Shown here: in pieces, positions 7,166 through 15,772 of the stretch
Numbering within the stretch: position 1 is the first letter of the stretch
How the letters are laid out: every line of letters begins with the position of its first letter
DNA from: Actinomycetes bacterium
Lineage (GTDB): Bacteria; Actinomycetota; Acidimicrobiia; Acidimicrobiales; Ilumatobacteraceae
Reading direction: 5' to 3'
DNA: 64,000 nt
NCBI GenBank assembly: GCA_025358125.1
Contig: JANYKS010000065.1
Span: 1-64,000 of the forward strand
Notes under the pieces: generated by a model
Database searches by the model: none
Told to the model about the DNA's origin: nothing
The model's input: only the letters and a program-made list of their open reading frames with translations
Translations under genes and position numbers: made by a program

Positions 7166-9187
7166 GTGATCAGAGCACGGAGATTCAGGGTGTGCCTTGC
7201 TGCGCTCGCCGTCACGCTCGTCGCGGGCATGCCGGTCTCGTCCGCACACGCTGCCGATCCGCCGTTCATCGACCCTGCCGCTGACTGGCTGAGCACGGTC
7301 AACTACTTCCGCTCGATGGCCGGCCAACCTCCGGTCGTCGAGAATTCGGCCAGGTCGGCTGCGGCCGCCAATCACTCGTGCTACATGCTGCTCAACGGCA
7401 TCTCCCACGGCGAGATCCCCGGAAATCCCGGCTACACGCCCGAGGGCAACGATGCCGGCACCCACGGAAACGTCGCCGTCTCGAGCGCCTTCAACACGAC
7501 CGCTCGCAGCCACATCGAACTGTGGATGACAGGCCCGTACCACGCGATCGGTGTTCTGCGCCACCGGCTGCAATCGGTCGGCTTCGCCAAGTGCGACAAC
7601 GCCAGTACATCGCCATGGCGTTCGGGTGCAACGCTCGACGTCTTGAACGGGCTCCCGGCGGCCGGTGGCCAGACGGAACCAATCTTGTTTCCCGGCAACG
7701 GAACCACCACCAGTCTCAGCAGGTTCATCACCGAGAGTCCGAACCCGCTCGATGCGTGCGGCTGGACCGGAAGTGCCGGCCTTCCCGTTATCGCGATGAT
7801 GCCGGAGGGTTTCTCCTCCTCTCCGACTGCGACTTTCAGTGGGCCCAATGGACCGATCGATGTCTGCGTCGTTTCGGCGAACAACACCGCCGGCGTCGCC
7901 CAGGCGATCCTGAACGCCGACAACTCAGTTGTCGTGATCCCGAGGGTCGTCCTCCAACCTGGCACGTACTCTGTGTCCGTGACGACCTCGGCTCGCAGCG
8001 TCAGCTGGAGCTTCACGGTTGATCCGGCGGCGGCGACGGGCGTGCAACCGGTGCAGAACACGACCCCGATCACCACTGGGGCCAACGCCCTGGTGCCGGT
8101 CAGCCCGGCAAGAATCGTCGACTCCAGGGTGAACGTCGGCGGATCGAGGTTGGTCGGCACGCTGCTGAAGCGGATCCAGGTGACGGGCCGCGGCGGTATC
8201 CCGTCAGACGCTCGGGCGGTCAGCGCCAACTTCACGATCACCGAGTCAGCGGGCAGCGGCTATCTCACCGTCTGGAACTGCTCCGCCGATCGGCCGATCG
8301 TATCGACCTTGAACTTTGCCGCAGGCGAAACCGTGCCGAACGGCGCCACCGTTCCGCTCGACTCGACCGGCGGAGTGTGCGTCTACTCGTCGGCCAACGC
8401 CGATCTGATCGTCGATGTCAACGGGTACTACTCACCGTCGAGCGCTGGGCGGTTCTCGCCGGTCGCGCCCGCCCGGCTGATGGACACACGCATTGCGCTC
8501 GGCGCGCCGGGTCGACTCAGCGCCGGCACGGTGCAGGCACTGCAGGTGACTGGGGTCGCCGACGTGCCGGCCGGCGCGAGCCTGGTGGCCCTCAACGTCA
8601 CGAGCATCTCGCCGAGCGCAGCCGGCTTCGTCACCGTCTACCCGTGTGACACCGAACGTCCGACGGTTTCGAGCCTCAATCCGATGCCCGGACGGGTGAA
8701 GCCGAACCTCGTGATCTCGCCGGTCGCCGCCGATGGCACCGTGTGTCTCTACACGCTCACCGACGTCGATCTCGTCGTCGATATCACCGGCTTCGTGTCG
8801 CCGGTGGCTGCACTCAAGTTCACGCCGGCGATGCCGTTCCGGCTCAGCGACACCCGCGACCGCGACCGCCCCGAGTTGAACGCCGGCACGAACGGGGAGC
8901 CCGTCGCGCAGGGCCAGACGCTCGTGATCCAAGTCGCCGGCACTCGCGGCGTGGCCCTCGATGCGAAGGCAGTATCCGCCAACTTCACGGTGATCGGCGC
9001 GTTCGGGCCAGGTTTCATCACAGCCTGGCCGTGCGGCCCGCAACCGGCGACGTCAACCGTGAACTATGTGACCGGTGATGCCATCGCCAACGGAGCGCAG
9101 ATCCCGCTCTCGTCCTCGGGACAGATCTGCGTGTTTGCGTCGATCAACGTGCACGTCGTCATCGACATCAACGGCTGGTGGAGCTAG
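7166..9187 (+). CDS. Secreted CAP-domain protein with three C-terminal disulfide repeats
   Basis: This 673-residue protein begins with a signal peptide (positive start, hydrophobic core, A-H-A cleavage site near residue 29). Residues ~30-170 form a CAP/SCP-PR1-like domain: an early W-L-S-T-V-N-Y-F-R-S, then N-H-S-C-Y and H-G-E, and later R-S-H-I-E-L-W-M-T-G-P-Y-H. Residues ~308-673 are three tandem copies of a ~122-residue beta-rich unit, each starting P-x-R-x-x-D-(S/T)-R and ending in a D-(V/I)-(N/T)-G motif, each with a cysteine pair that could form a disulfide. The GTG start has GGAAGGTGAG upstream. The repeats probably mediate surface attachment or protein contacts; the ligand is unknown. 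Confidence 0.75.
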   Translation: MIRARRFRVCLAALAVTLVAGMPVSSAHAADPPFIDPAADWLSTVNYFRSMAGQPPVVENSARSAAAANHSCYMLLNGISHGEIPGNPGYTPEGNDAGTHGNVAVSSAFNTTARSHIELWMTGPYHAIGVLRHRLQSVGFAKCDNASTSPWRSGATLDVLNGLPAAGGQTEPILFPGNGTTTSLSRFITESPNPLDACGWTGSAGLPVIAMMPEGFSSSPTATFSGPNGPIDVCVVSANNTAGVAQAILNADNSVVVIPRVVLQPGTYSVSVTTSARSVSWSFTVDPAAATGVQPVQNTTPITTGANALVPVSPARIVDSRVNVGGSRLVGTLLKRIQVTGRGGIPSDARAVSANFTITESAGSGYLTVWNCSADRPIVSTLNFAAGETVPNGATVPLDSTGGVCVYSSANADLIVDVNGYYSPSSAGRFSPVAPARLMDTRIALGAPGRLSAGTVQALQVTGVADVPAGASLVALNVTSISPSAAGFVTVYPCDTERPTVSSLNPMPGRVKPNLVISPVAADGTVCLYTLTDVDLVVDITGFVSPVAALKFTPAMPFRLSDTRDRDRPELNAGTNGEPVAQGQTLVIQVAGTRGVALDAKAVSANFTVIGAFGPGFITAWPCGPQPATSTVNYVTGDAIANGAQIPLSSSGQICVFASINVHVVIDINGWWS

Positions 9188-9239
9188 TCAGCTCGCGCGC
9201 GACAACGAAAATGCTCCCGGGCCAGCTACCCGACGCCGG

Positions 9240-11951
9240 TTACAGCTGGAACGGGTCGGGTGACTCCGGGTCGATGTCGTAGCGCTTCATGGCGTCGAGC
9301 ACCGTCGGCGCGGCCAGGGTGCCTTCGGCCGCCAACGCGGCGAGGGTCGCGACGACGATGCTGCCGGTATCGACCTCGAAATGGCGGCGTAGCGCCTCGC
9401 GGGTGTCGGAGCGGCCCATTCCGTCGGTGCCGAGCGGCACGAACCGCCGGCCGGTGACGAACCGAGCCACCTGTTCCGGCACGATCTTCATGAAGTCGGT
9501 GGTCGCGATGATCGGGCCGGCGGTTCCCTGCAATAGGCTCGTGACATCAGGAATGCGGGCTGGGGAATCCGGGTGGAACCTGTTCCAGCGTTCGGTGGCA
9601 AGAGCCTGCTCGCGCAGACTCTTGTACGACGTCGCCGACCACAGTTCTGCGCCGACCCCGTAGTGCTCGTGCAAATCGGCGGCCGCCTGGCGAACCGCTA
9701 TCTGCGCCGAACCCGAGAACAGCAACGTCGCCCTGATCGCCGCGTCCGGCGCGTCCTGCCAGCGGTAGAGGCCACGAACGATCTCGTCGTCGATGCCTTC
9801 GCGCTCGGGTGCGGCGGGCATCGGGTAGTTCTCGTTGTAGAGCGTGAGGTAGTAGAACACGTCCTCCGGCGTGGCGCCGTACATTCGATGGAGGCCGTGA
9901 TTCACGATCGCCGAGATCTCGTAGGCGAACGCAGGGTCGAAGGCCTGGCATGGCGGAACCGTCGAGGCGAGGACGAGGCTGTGGCCGTCCGCGTGCTGCA
10001 AACCTTCGCCCATCAGCGTGGTGCGCCCGGCGGTCGCTCCGAGCATGAAGCCCTTGGTCCGGGCGTCGGCTGCTTGCCAGATGAGATCGCCGACGCGCTG
10101 GAAACCGAACATCGAATAGAACGTGTAGAAGGGCACCATCGGTATCCCCCGAGTGGCGTAGGCGGTACCGGCGGCGATGAAGCTGGCCATCGAACCGGCC
10201 TCGGTGATCCCCTCTTCCAGGATCTGGCCATTGCTCGCTTCCGCGTAGGACAGCAGGAGATCGTGATCGACCGGCTCGTACTTCTGGCCTTGCGATGCGT
10301 AGATCTTGAGCTCGCGGAACAGCCCGTCCATGCCGAACGTGCGCGCCTCGTCGGGGATGATCGGTACGACGCGCTCGCCGAACTTGGAATCGCGCGCGAG
10401 GCTGCGAAGAAGGCGGGTGAAACCCATCGTCGTGCTGACGGACTGCGTTCCCGACCCGCCGCGCAATTCCTCGAATACCGCCGGATCGGGCATCTCGATC
10501 GGACGGCGCGAGCGCGTGATCCGCTTCGGGAGGCTCCCCCCGAGCCCACGGCGGCGTTCCATCATGTACTGGTATTCGACGCTGTCCGGCGCCGGGCGGA
10601 AGTACGGCATTGCGCCACCGTCGAACGCGCTGTCGGGAATCTCGTCCTGGAGGAACAGGCGGTCGCGCAGCGTCATCAGTTGATCGGTGTTGAGCTTTTT
10701 GATCTGGTGGGTGGCGTTGCGGCCCTCCACACTCGGGCCGAGCGTCCAGCCCTTGATCGTCTTGCACAGAATCGCGGTGGGGGCGCCGCTGCCGAGGTTG
10801 TCGGTCGCCGCCTTGTAGGCCGCGTACAGCTTGTGGTAGTCGTGCCCGCCGCGAGGCAGGTTGCGGAGATCGTCGTCGGACAGATCCTGCACCAGCTGGC
10901 GCAGCCGCGGATCAGGGCCGAAGAAGTTCTCGCGGATGAAGTTGCCGTCCTCGACCGAATAGCGCTGGAACTCGCCGTCGACGGTCGTGTTCATTTTGTT
11001 GAGGAGTACCCCGTCCTTGTCCTTGGCGAGCAGGTCGTCCCACTTCGAACCCCAGATCACCTTGATCACGTTCCAGCCAGCGCCTCGGAACGTCGCCTCC
11101 AGCTCTTGGATCACCTTGCCGTTGCCGCGCACCGGGCCGTCGAGGCGCTGCAAGTTGCAGTTGACGACGAAGATCAGGTTGTCGAGTTGCTCGCGGCTTG
11201 CCAGAGAGATCGAGCCGAGCGTCTCGGGTTCGTCGCACTCGCCGTCGCCGAGGAAGGCCCACACCCGACTCTGGCTCGTATCGTCGAGGCGGCGATTGTG
11301 TAGATAACGGTTGAACCTGGCCTGATACAGCGCGCAGAGCGAGCCGAGACCCATGCTCACCGTCGGGAATTCCCAGAAATCGGGCATCAGCCGAGGGTGC
11401 GGGTAGCTGCTGAGGCCGTGGCCGTCGCGTCCGATCTCGCGGCGGAAGTGATCGAGGTCGTCCTCGGTCAGGCGGCCCTCGAGAAACGCCCTCGCGTAGA
11501 CCCCGGGTGCTGCATGGCCCTGGAAGTACACATGGTCGCCGCTGTTGCCGTCGTCCTTGCCGCGAAAGAAGTGGTTGAAGCCGGTCTCGTACAGCGCCGC
11601 GCTACTCGCGAAAGTCGACAGGTGCCCGCCGATGCCCTCCGCGTGCTTGTTGGCCTTGACCACCATCATCGCCGCGTTCCAACGGATGTAGGCACGGACG
11701 CGTTGTTCGAGATAGCTGTCGCCGGGGAACCACGGCTCGCTCTCGCGGGGAATGGTGTTGACGTAGGGGGTGCTGACCGTTGCCGGGTAGCTGACCTGGC
11801 TTTCGCGAGCGCTGTCGAGCAGCCTGGTGAGCAGATAGCGGGCGCGGGTCTTGCCGTGCACATCGACGACGGCGTGGAGGCTGTCCAGCCACTCCTGCGT
11901 CTCGACAGGGTCCGTGTCCGGTAGTTGATTCACGAATCCGTCAAAGATCAT
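9240..11951 (-). CDS. aceE: Pyruvate dehydrogenase E1 component, homodimeric type
   Basis: The 903-residue length matches homodimeric E1p (E. coli AceE is 887). The thiamine diphosphate motif is clear (F-L-G-D-G-E-C-D-E-P-E-T, ending N-C-N-L-Q-R-L-D-G), as are the family segments S-Y-P-H-P-R-L-M-P-D-F-W and R-T-T-L-M-G-E-G-L-Q-H-A-D-G-H-S. It decarboxylates pyruvate and reductively acetylates the lipoyl group of E2. It stands alone here: the E3-E2-LipBA operon lies 11 kb away, as in actinobacteria whose PDH and ODH share an E2. CAGACT ends 6 bases before the ATG, consistent with a leaderless transcript. Confidence 0.95.
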   Translation of the reverse strand: MIFDGFVNQLPDTDPVETQEWLDSLHAVVDVHGKTRARYLLTRLLDSARESQVSYPATVSTPYVNTIPRESEPWFPGDSYLEQRVRAYIRWNAAMMVVKANKHAEGIGGHLSTFASSAALYETGFNHFFRGKDDGNSGDHVYFQGHAAPGVYARAFLEGRLTEDDLDHFRREIGRDGHGLSSYPHPRLMPDFWEFPTVSMGLGSLCALYQARFNRYLHNRRLDDTSQSRVWAFLGDGECDEPETLGSISLASREQLDNLIFVVNCNLQRLDGPVRGNGKVIQELEATFRGAGWNVIKVIWGSKWDDLLAKDKDGVLLNKMNTTVDGEFQRYSVEDGNFIRENFFGPDPRLRQLVQDLSDDDLRNLPRGGHDYHKLYAAYKAATDNLGSGAPTAILCKTIKGWTLGPSVEGRNATHQIKKLNTDQLMTLRDRLFLQDEIPDSAFDGGAMPYFRPAPDSVEYQYMMERRRGLGGSLPKRITRSRRPIEMPDPAVFEELRGGSGTQSVSTTMGFTRLLRSLARDSKFGERVVPIIPDEARTFGMDGLFRELKIYASQGQKYEPVDHDLLLSYAEASNGQILEEGITEAGSMASFIAAGTAYATRGIPMVPFYTFYSMFGFQRVGDLIWQAADARTKGFMLGATAGRTTLMGEGLQHADGHSLVLASTVPPCQAFDPAFAYEISAIVNHGLHRMYGATPEDVFYYLTLYNENYPMPAAPEREGIDDEIVRGLYRWQDAPDAAIRATLLFSGSAQIAVRQAAADLHEHYGVGAELWSATSYKSLREQALATERWNRFHPDSPARIPDVTSLLQGTAGPIIATTDFMKIVPEQVARFVTGRRFVPLGTDGMGRSDTREALRRHFEVDTGSIVVATLAALAAEGTLAAPTVLDAMKRYDIDPESPDPFQL

Positions 11952-11957
11952 CGGCCC

Positions 11958-11963
11958 AGTCTG
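11958..11963 (-). promoter_or_regulatory. Possible leaderless -10 (CAGACT) of aceE
   Basis: On the minus strand CAGACT is separated by 6 bases from the aceE ATG. The first base departs from the T of TANNNT, so this is a weaker example. Confidence 0.3.
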
Positions 11964-12020
11964 GCAGGGTTACCACCGAGTAGTGCCGGGGTCCGCCAAG
12001 ATCCCTGCGAGGATCATCGT

Positions 12021-12527
12021 GTGATCGAGGTCTATACAGATGGTGCGTGCGCCGGCAACCCCGGCCCCGGCGGTTGGGCGTGGGTGGTGGCGCCGGAGGG
12101 CTTGCCATGCGGCTCCGGCGGCGAAGCGCACTCGACGAATCAACGGATGGAGATCCGCGCCGCGTTGGAAGCGCTGCGCTCGGTCGAGGGTGAGATCACC
12201 ATCGTGTCGGACTCCACCTACGTCGTGAACTGCATCAACAACAAGTGGTACGTGAAGTGGGAGAGCAACGGTTGGCGCAATTCCCAAAAGCAACCGGTGG
12301 CCAATCAGGACCTTTGGAAGCCGATGGTCGACCTGGTCAAGACCCGCCGACCGACGCCCGTGTTCCGGTGGGTCAAGGGTCACAGTGGCGACCGCCTGAA
12401 CGATCTCGTCGACCAACTCGCGGTCGTCGCGAGCAAAGGACCCTTTGCCGCCGTTGCCGCCGATGGGCCCGTTGCCGCCGCTGGGCCCGTTGGGCCCGAG
12501 CCAGGAGCGCCGGCCACCCTGTTTTGA
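12021..12527 (+). CDS. rnhA: Ribonuclease HI with Ala/Gly/Pro tail
   Basis: Residues 1-~135 are a type 1 RNase H that cuts RNA in RNA-DNA hybrids during replication. All catalytic positions are visible: Asp7 (Y-T-D-G-A), Glu44 (R-M-E-I), Asp64 (V-S-D-S), His121 (K-G-H-S) and Asp131 (V-D-Q-L-A), matching E. coli D10, E48, D70, H124 and D134. The GTG start at 12021 fits homology and has GAGG 8 bases upstream; an in-frame ATG at 11925 would add a non-homologous extension across the aceE start. The last ~30 residues are an Ala/Gly/Pro-rich tail encoded by GC-rich imperfect repeats. Confidence 0.93.
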   Translation: MIEVYTDGACAGNPGPGGWAWVVAPEGLPCGSGGEAHSTNQRMEIRAALEALRSVEGEITIVSDSTYVVNCINNKWYVKWESNGWRNSQKQPVANQDLWKPMVDLVKTRRPTPVFRWVKGHSGDRLNDLVDQLAVVASKGPFAAVAADGPVAAAGPVGPEPGAPATLF

Positions 12528-12590
12528 AGCGCGAACGACGGCGCGCAATCGTCGGGTCGCGTGAGGCTTTGCCCCGCTGAGGCGCGTGGA

Positions 12591-12596
12591 TAGGTT
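12591..12596 (+). promoter_or_regulatory. Leaderless -10 (TAGGTT) of the HSD10-like SDR gene
   Basis: TAGGTT ends 6 bases before the ATG at 12603, and there is no purine-rich ribosome-binding site at normal distance. Confidence 0.45.
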
Positions 12597-12602
12597 TGGG
12601 GC

Positions 12603-13379
12603 ATGGATATCAACGGTGTGAGCGCAATCGTCACGGGTGGGGCGTCCGGGATCGGAGCGGCAACGGCACGGCTGCTTGCCAGCAAGGGGGCCAAGGTCGT
12701 TGTCGCAGATCTGCAGGAGGACAAGGGCAGGGCGCTCGCGGACGAGATCGGCGGTGCGTTCTGCAAGGTCGATGTCACAAAGACCGACGACATCATCAAC
12801 GCAGTCGAGATGGCCAAGAGCATGGGCCCCGTTCGAGTGTTGGTGAACTCGGCCGGCATCGGCTGGGCGCAGCGCACCGTCGGCAAGGACGGCGCCTACG
12901 ACTCGGCCGCCAACCTCGATGCCTTCAAGCGGGTCATCGCGATCAACCTCGTCGGCACGTTCGACGCGATCCGGCTCGCAGCCACCGCGATGAGCACGAC
13001 CGAGCCGCTGGCCGATGGCGAGCGCGGTGCGATCGTCAACATCGCATCGGTCGCAGCGTTCGACGGCCAGATCGGCCAGGCCAGCTATTCGGCCTCTAAA
13101 GGCGGTGTGGTCGGCATGACCCTGCCTGTGGCGAGAGACCTGTCTGCCGTCGGCATCCGCGTCAACACCATTGCGCCCGGTCTGATCGACACGCCGATCT
13201 ACGGCGAGGGCGACAACAGCGACGCGTTCAAGGCCAACCTCGAAAAGGGCGTCCTGTTCCCGCACCGCCTCGGAACTGGCGAAGAACTCGCCAGCATGGT
13301 GCTCGAGTGCATCACCAACAGCTACATGAACGCCGAGACCATCCGCGTCGACGGCGGGATCAGGATGCCGCCGAAATGA
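12603..13379 (+). CDS. Short-chain dehydrogenase, 3-hydroxyacyl-CoA dehydrogenase type II (HSD10-like)
   Basis: A 258-residue SDR with the NAD-binding T-G-G-A-S-G-I-G at residues 11-18, the N-S-A-G motif, a catalytic serine in N-I-A-S, and Y-x-x-x-K as Tyr162/Lys166. The R-L-A-A-x-A-M and [21 protein letters not shown] segments are characteristic of the HSD10/HADH2 branch that oxidises 3-hydroxyacyl-CoA in fatty-acid and branched-chain amino acid breakdown. It is monocistronic, with a likely leaderless promoter, and convergent with argJ. Confidence 0.85.
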   Translation: MDINGVSAIVTGGASGIGAATARLLASKGAKVVVADLQEDKGRALADEIGGAFCKVDVTKTDDIINAVEMAKSMGPVRVLVNSAGIGWAQRTVGKDGAYDSAANLDAFKRVIAINLVGTFDAIRLAATAMSTTEPLADGERGAIVNIASVAAFDGQIGQASYSASKGGVVGMTLPVARDLSAVGIRVNTIAPGLIDTPIYGEGDNSDAFKANLEKGVLFPHRLGTGEELASMVLECITNSYMNAETIRVDGGIRMPPK

Positions 13380-13415
13380 CGACCGCTTCGCTTTCAGTAG
13401 CCATCTCGTTGACCA

Positions 13416-14621
13416 TCAGGTCGTGTAGTCCGCGTTGATGTGGACATAGCCCTCGGTGAGATCGCAGCCCCACACCGTCGCGGCGCCATCCGCGATACCG
13501 AGGCTGACGTGGATCACGATCTCGTCGTTGGTCAGATAGGCGGACAACGCGGCGAGGTGGCCGATCTCGAACTGCGCCGGGTAGCACTCGTGCGGACCGA
13601 ATCGGATCACGACTTTGTTCTCGTCGATGTCGGTGTCGTCACTGCATTTGCCGATCGCCATCGCGACCCGGCCCCAGTTCGGGTCGGCGCCGTGCACGGC
13701 CGTCTTGACGAGCGGTGAGTTGACGATCGCCTTGGCCACCCGCTTGGCCTGGGCGTCGTCGCGCCCGCCGTCGACGCGAACCTCGATCAGCTTTTCGGCG
13801 CCCTCGCCGTCGCGAGCAACCTGTTTGGTGAGCGAAAGCGCTACGTCGGCGAGGGCCGACTCGAACGCATCGAGATCGACATCGCCGGCGGCGCCGTTGG
13901 CCATCACGATGGCTGTGTCGCTCGTGGAGGTATCGGTGTCGATCGACACACAGTTGAAGGTGCGGTCGATGACGCGCCCGAAGATGCGGTCGAGATCGGT
14001 CGGCTCGACCCTTGCGTCGGTGAACATCAACGTGATCAGAGTCGCCATGTTCGGCTCGATCATGCCGACACCCTTGGCAACACCGACGACGATGGCCGCG
14101 CTGCCGGCCACCTGCGCGGTGGCCGTCTTGGCGACGGTGTCGGTGGTCATGATCCCCGTCGCGACATCGAGCGCGTTCGTGCCGGAGAACGGCCAGGACA
14201 GCGCGCCAAGCCCGGCGCGGACGTTGTCCATCGGGTACTGGCGGCCGATCACACCGGTCGAGGCGAGCAGCACTTCGTTCGCCTGACAGTGCAACGCGTC
14301 GGCCACGCCGGACACGATCTCTCGGGCGTTCGCCAAGCCCTCCGCACCCGTCGCGACGTTTGCGTTCTTGGAGATGACGACGATGGCGCGGGCGGCATGA
14401 CCAGCGACATGTTCGCGGCTGACGACCACACTCGGACCGGCGAAGCGGCTCTGGGTGAAGACCCCGGCGGCTGCGCAAGTGGACTCGGCTGCGACGACGA
14501 TGAAATCCGTTGTGGAGTCCTTGATGCCGACGTTTGCGACGTGGCATCGAAAGCCGGTGGGGAGCAGCAGCGGCCGATTCGGTGCAGACATAGGACTTGC
14601 AGACATAGGACTTGCAGACAT
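13416..14621 (-). CDS. argJ: Bifunctional ornithine acetyltransferase / N-acetylglutamate synthase
   Basis: This 401-residue protein is a full-length ArgJ, which transfers acetyl from N-acetylornithine to glutamate in the cyclic arginine pathway. The self-cleavage site is visible as E-P-N-M-A-T-L-I at about residues 190-197, where the threonine becomes the new N-terminal nucleophile, preceded by L-A-S-T-G-V-I-G and followed by D-P-N-W-G-R-V-A. Three in-frame ATGs (14621, 14606, 14591) are created by a 15-base direct repeat; the first is used here, but the exact start is uncertain. No other arg gene is in the window. It lies 11 bases after the marR gene on the same strand. Confidence 0.93.
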   Translation of the reverse strand: MSASPMSASPMSAPNRPLLLPTGFRCHVANVGIKDSTTDFIVVAAESTCAAAGVFTQSRFAGPSVVVSREHVAGHAARAIVVISKNANVATGAEGLANAREIVSGVADALHCQANEVLLASTGVIGRQYPMDNVRAGLGALSWPFSGTNALDVATGIMTTDTVAKTATAQVAGSAAIVVGVAKGVGMIEPNMATLITLMFTDARVEPTDLDRIFGRVIDRTFNCVSIDTDTSTSDTAIVMANGAAGDVDLDAFESALADVALSLTKQVARDGEGAEKLIEVRVDGGRDDAQAKRVAKAIVNSPLVKTAVHGADPNWGRVAMAIGKCSDDTDIDENKVVIRFGPHECYPAQFEIGHLAALSAYLTNDEIVIHVSLGIADGAATVWGCDLTEGYVHINADYTT

Positions 14622-14626
14622 GGACT
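14586..14626. repeat. 15-base direct repeats creating triple start codons of argJ
   Basis: The 15-base unit encoding M-S-A-S-P on the minus strand occurs twice exactly and a third time partially, so ATG codons recur every five residues at the argJ 5' end. Confidence 0.7.
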
Positions 14627-14632
14627 TGCAGG

Positions 14633-15109
14633 CTAGGGGATCGCGGGCGTACGTCCGAGGCCGATTCCGACGTTGTCGAATATCGTGCCGAGCACCTCGA
14701 TCTGCTGGGGCGTCAAACGGTCGATCAGATGCAGGCGCACGCTCGCGACATGGTCGGGGACGGCGCGAGCCATCGTGTCGAGGCCGATCCGGGTGATGGT
14801 CGCAAGCATGACGCGGCGGTCGGCGGTGGAGGGTAACCGCTCGACGTAGCCGGCCTTGACGAGACCGTCGAGGCGGCGGGTGAGCCCGCTTGGGGAGAGC
14901 CCGAGATGCTGCGACATGTCGCACATCCGCATCTGATGGTCCGTGGTTTCCGACAGCAGGACGAGTACCTCGTAGTCACCGAGCGATAGACCGTGATCGG
15001 TGAGGTCCGACTCCAGCGCAGCCAACAGTGGGCCGTTGACCTGAGCGAATGCCCGCCAGGCATGCATCTCATCCGGGGTGAGCCATCTCGTGGTCGTCAT
15101 CCAAGCCAT
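14633..15109 (-). CDS. MarR family transcriptional regulator
   Basis: A winged helix-turn-helix protein of 155-158 residues. The recognition-helix region is M-S-Q-H-L-G-L-S-P-S-G-L-T-R-R-L-D-G-L and the wing follows with V-E-R-L-P-S-T-A-D-R-R, a signature of the MarR family. Two close starts are possible, ATG 15109 and ATG 15100. It is divergent from the yceI gene, with an 82-base intergenic region that holds a strong promoter and an imperfect palindrome, so it probably represses yceI and itself. The downstream argJ is only 11 bases away and may be co-transcribed. Confidence 0.88.
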   Translation of the reverse strand: MAWMTTTRWLTPDEMHAWRAFAQVNGPLLAALESDLTDHGLSLGDYEVLVLLSETTDHQMRMCDMSQHLGLSPSGLTRRLDGLVKAGYVERLPSTADRRVMLATITRIGLDTMARAVPDHVASVRLHLIDRLTPQQIEVLGTIFDNVGIGLGRTPAIP

Positions 15110-15132
15110 CGTAACAGCTCTTGAAACAAAGG

Positions 15133-15161
15133 TTGCGATAGAGTGTAGTTGCGTGTACAAT
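15133..15161 (+). promoter_or_regulatory. Sigma-70-type promoter of yceI
   Basis: TTGCGA (15133-15138) and TACAAT (15156-15161) are separated by 17 bases, an optimal arrangement. This is among the best -35/-10 pairs in the window and drives the gene starting at 15192. Confidence 0.7.
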
Positions 15162-15176
15162 AATTTGCACCACAAC
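15148..15176. promoter_or_regulatory. Candidate MarR operator between marR and yceI
   Basis: GTTGCGTG (15148-15155) is mirrored by CACCACAAC (15168-15176) as an imperfect inverted repeat around an AT-rich centre. It spans the -10 element, so a bound MarR dimer would block the polymerase. Confidence 0.4.
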
Positions 15177-15191
15177 AAATAGGAGTTCAAA

Positions 15192-15737
15192 ATGTCTTCG
15201 ATTTCCGATCTCACCCCCGGAACATGGAATGTCGACCAGAGTCACTCATCGGTCGGCTTCGTCGCCCGCCACCTCATGGTCACCAAGGTCCGCGGCCGGT
15301 TTCAGAGCTTCAGCGGTGTGCTGCACGTCGCGGCCGATCCGCTGCAATCGAGCGTCGAGGCCGACGTCGAGCTGGCGTCGATCACCACGGGTGACGAGAG
15401 CCGCGACGGCCATCTCAAGGGCGCCGACTTCTTCGATACCGACAAGAACCAGAAGATGACGTTCCGCAGCACCGCCATCAAGCCGGCCGGCAGCGACTAC
15501 GCGCTGACGGGCGACCTCTCGATCAACGGCATCACCAAGCCGGTTACGTTCGAGCTCGAGTTCGACGGAGTGAGCACCGATCCGTGGGGCAACACCAAGG
15601 CCGGCTTCACGGCCGAGACCGAGATCAGCCGCAAGGACTGGGGCCTCGAATGGAACGTGGCCCTCGAAACGGGTGGCGTGCTCGTTGGTGACAAGGTCAA
15701 GCTTCAACTCGACATTCAGGCCGCCAAGGCCGCCTGA
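15192..15737 (+). CDS. YceI family protein (isoprenoid/lipid-binding lipocalin-like)
   Basis: A 181-residue YceI-domain protein with the typical opening G-T-W-N-V-D-Q-S-H-S-S-V-G-F and the later L-T-G-D-L-S-I-N-G-I-T-K-P-V segment. The family forms a lipocalin-like barrel that holds long isoprenoid or fatty chains. There is no signal peptide, so this member is probably cytoplasmic, as are many actinobacterial ones paired with a MarR regulator. A TAGGAG ribosome-binding site lies 6-7 bases before the ATG. Expression is likely controlled by the divergent MarR protein. A hairpin follows the gene. Confidence 0.88.
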   Translation: MSSISDLTPGTWNVDQSHSSVGFVARHLMVTKVRGRFQSFSGVLHVAADPLQSSVEADVELASITTGDESRDGHLKGADFFDTDKNQKMTFRSTAIKPAGSDYALTGDLSINGITKPVTFELEFDGVSTDPWGNTKAGFTAETEISRKDWGLEWNVALETGGVLVGDKVKLQLDIQAAKAA

Positions 15738-15738
15738 C

Positions 15739-15767
15739 GCTCGGCCGGTTGGCGAGCCCCCTTTCGT
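15739..15767. terminator. Hairpin with T-rich tail between convergent genes
   Basis: GCTCGGCC (15739-15746) pairs with GGCGAGC (15751-15757) with one bulged base, and a T-rich run (CTTTCGTTTCGTT) follows. It ends yceI and may also act on the converging SDR gene. Confidence 0.55.
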
Positions 15768-15772
15768 TTCGT

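Noticed and set aside
9573-11303. Large plus-strand frame inside aceE
   Set aside because: Shadow of aceE; no motifs and typical GC-codon antisense composition.
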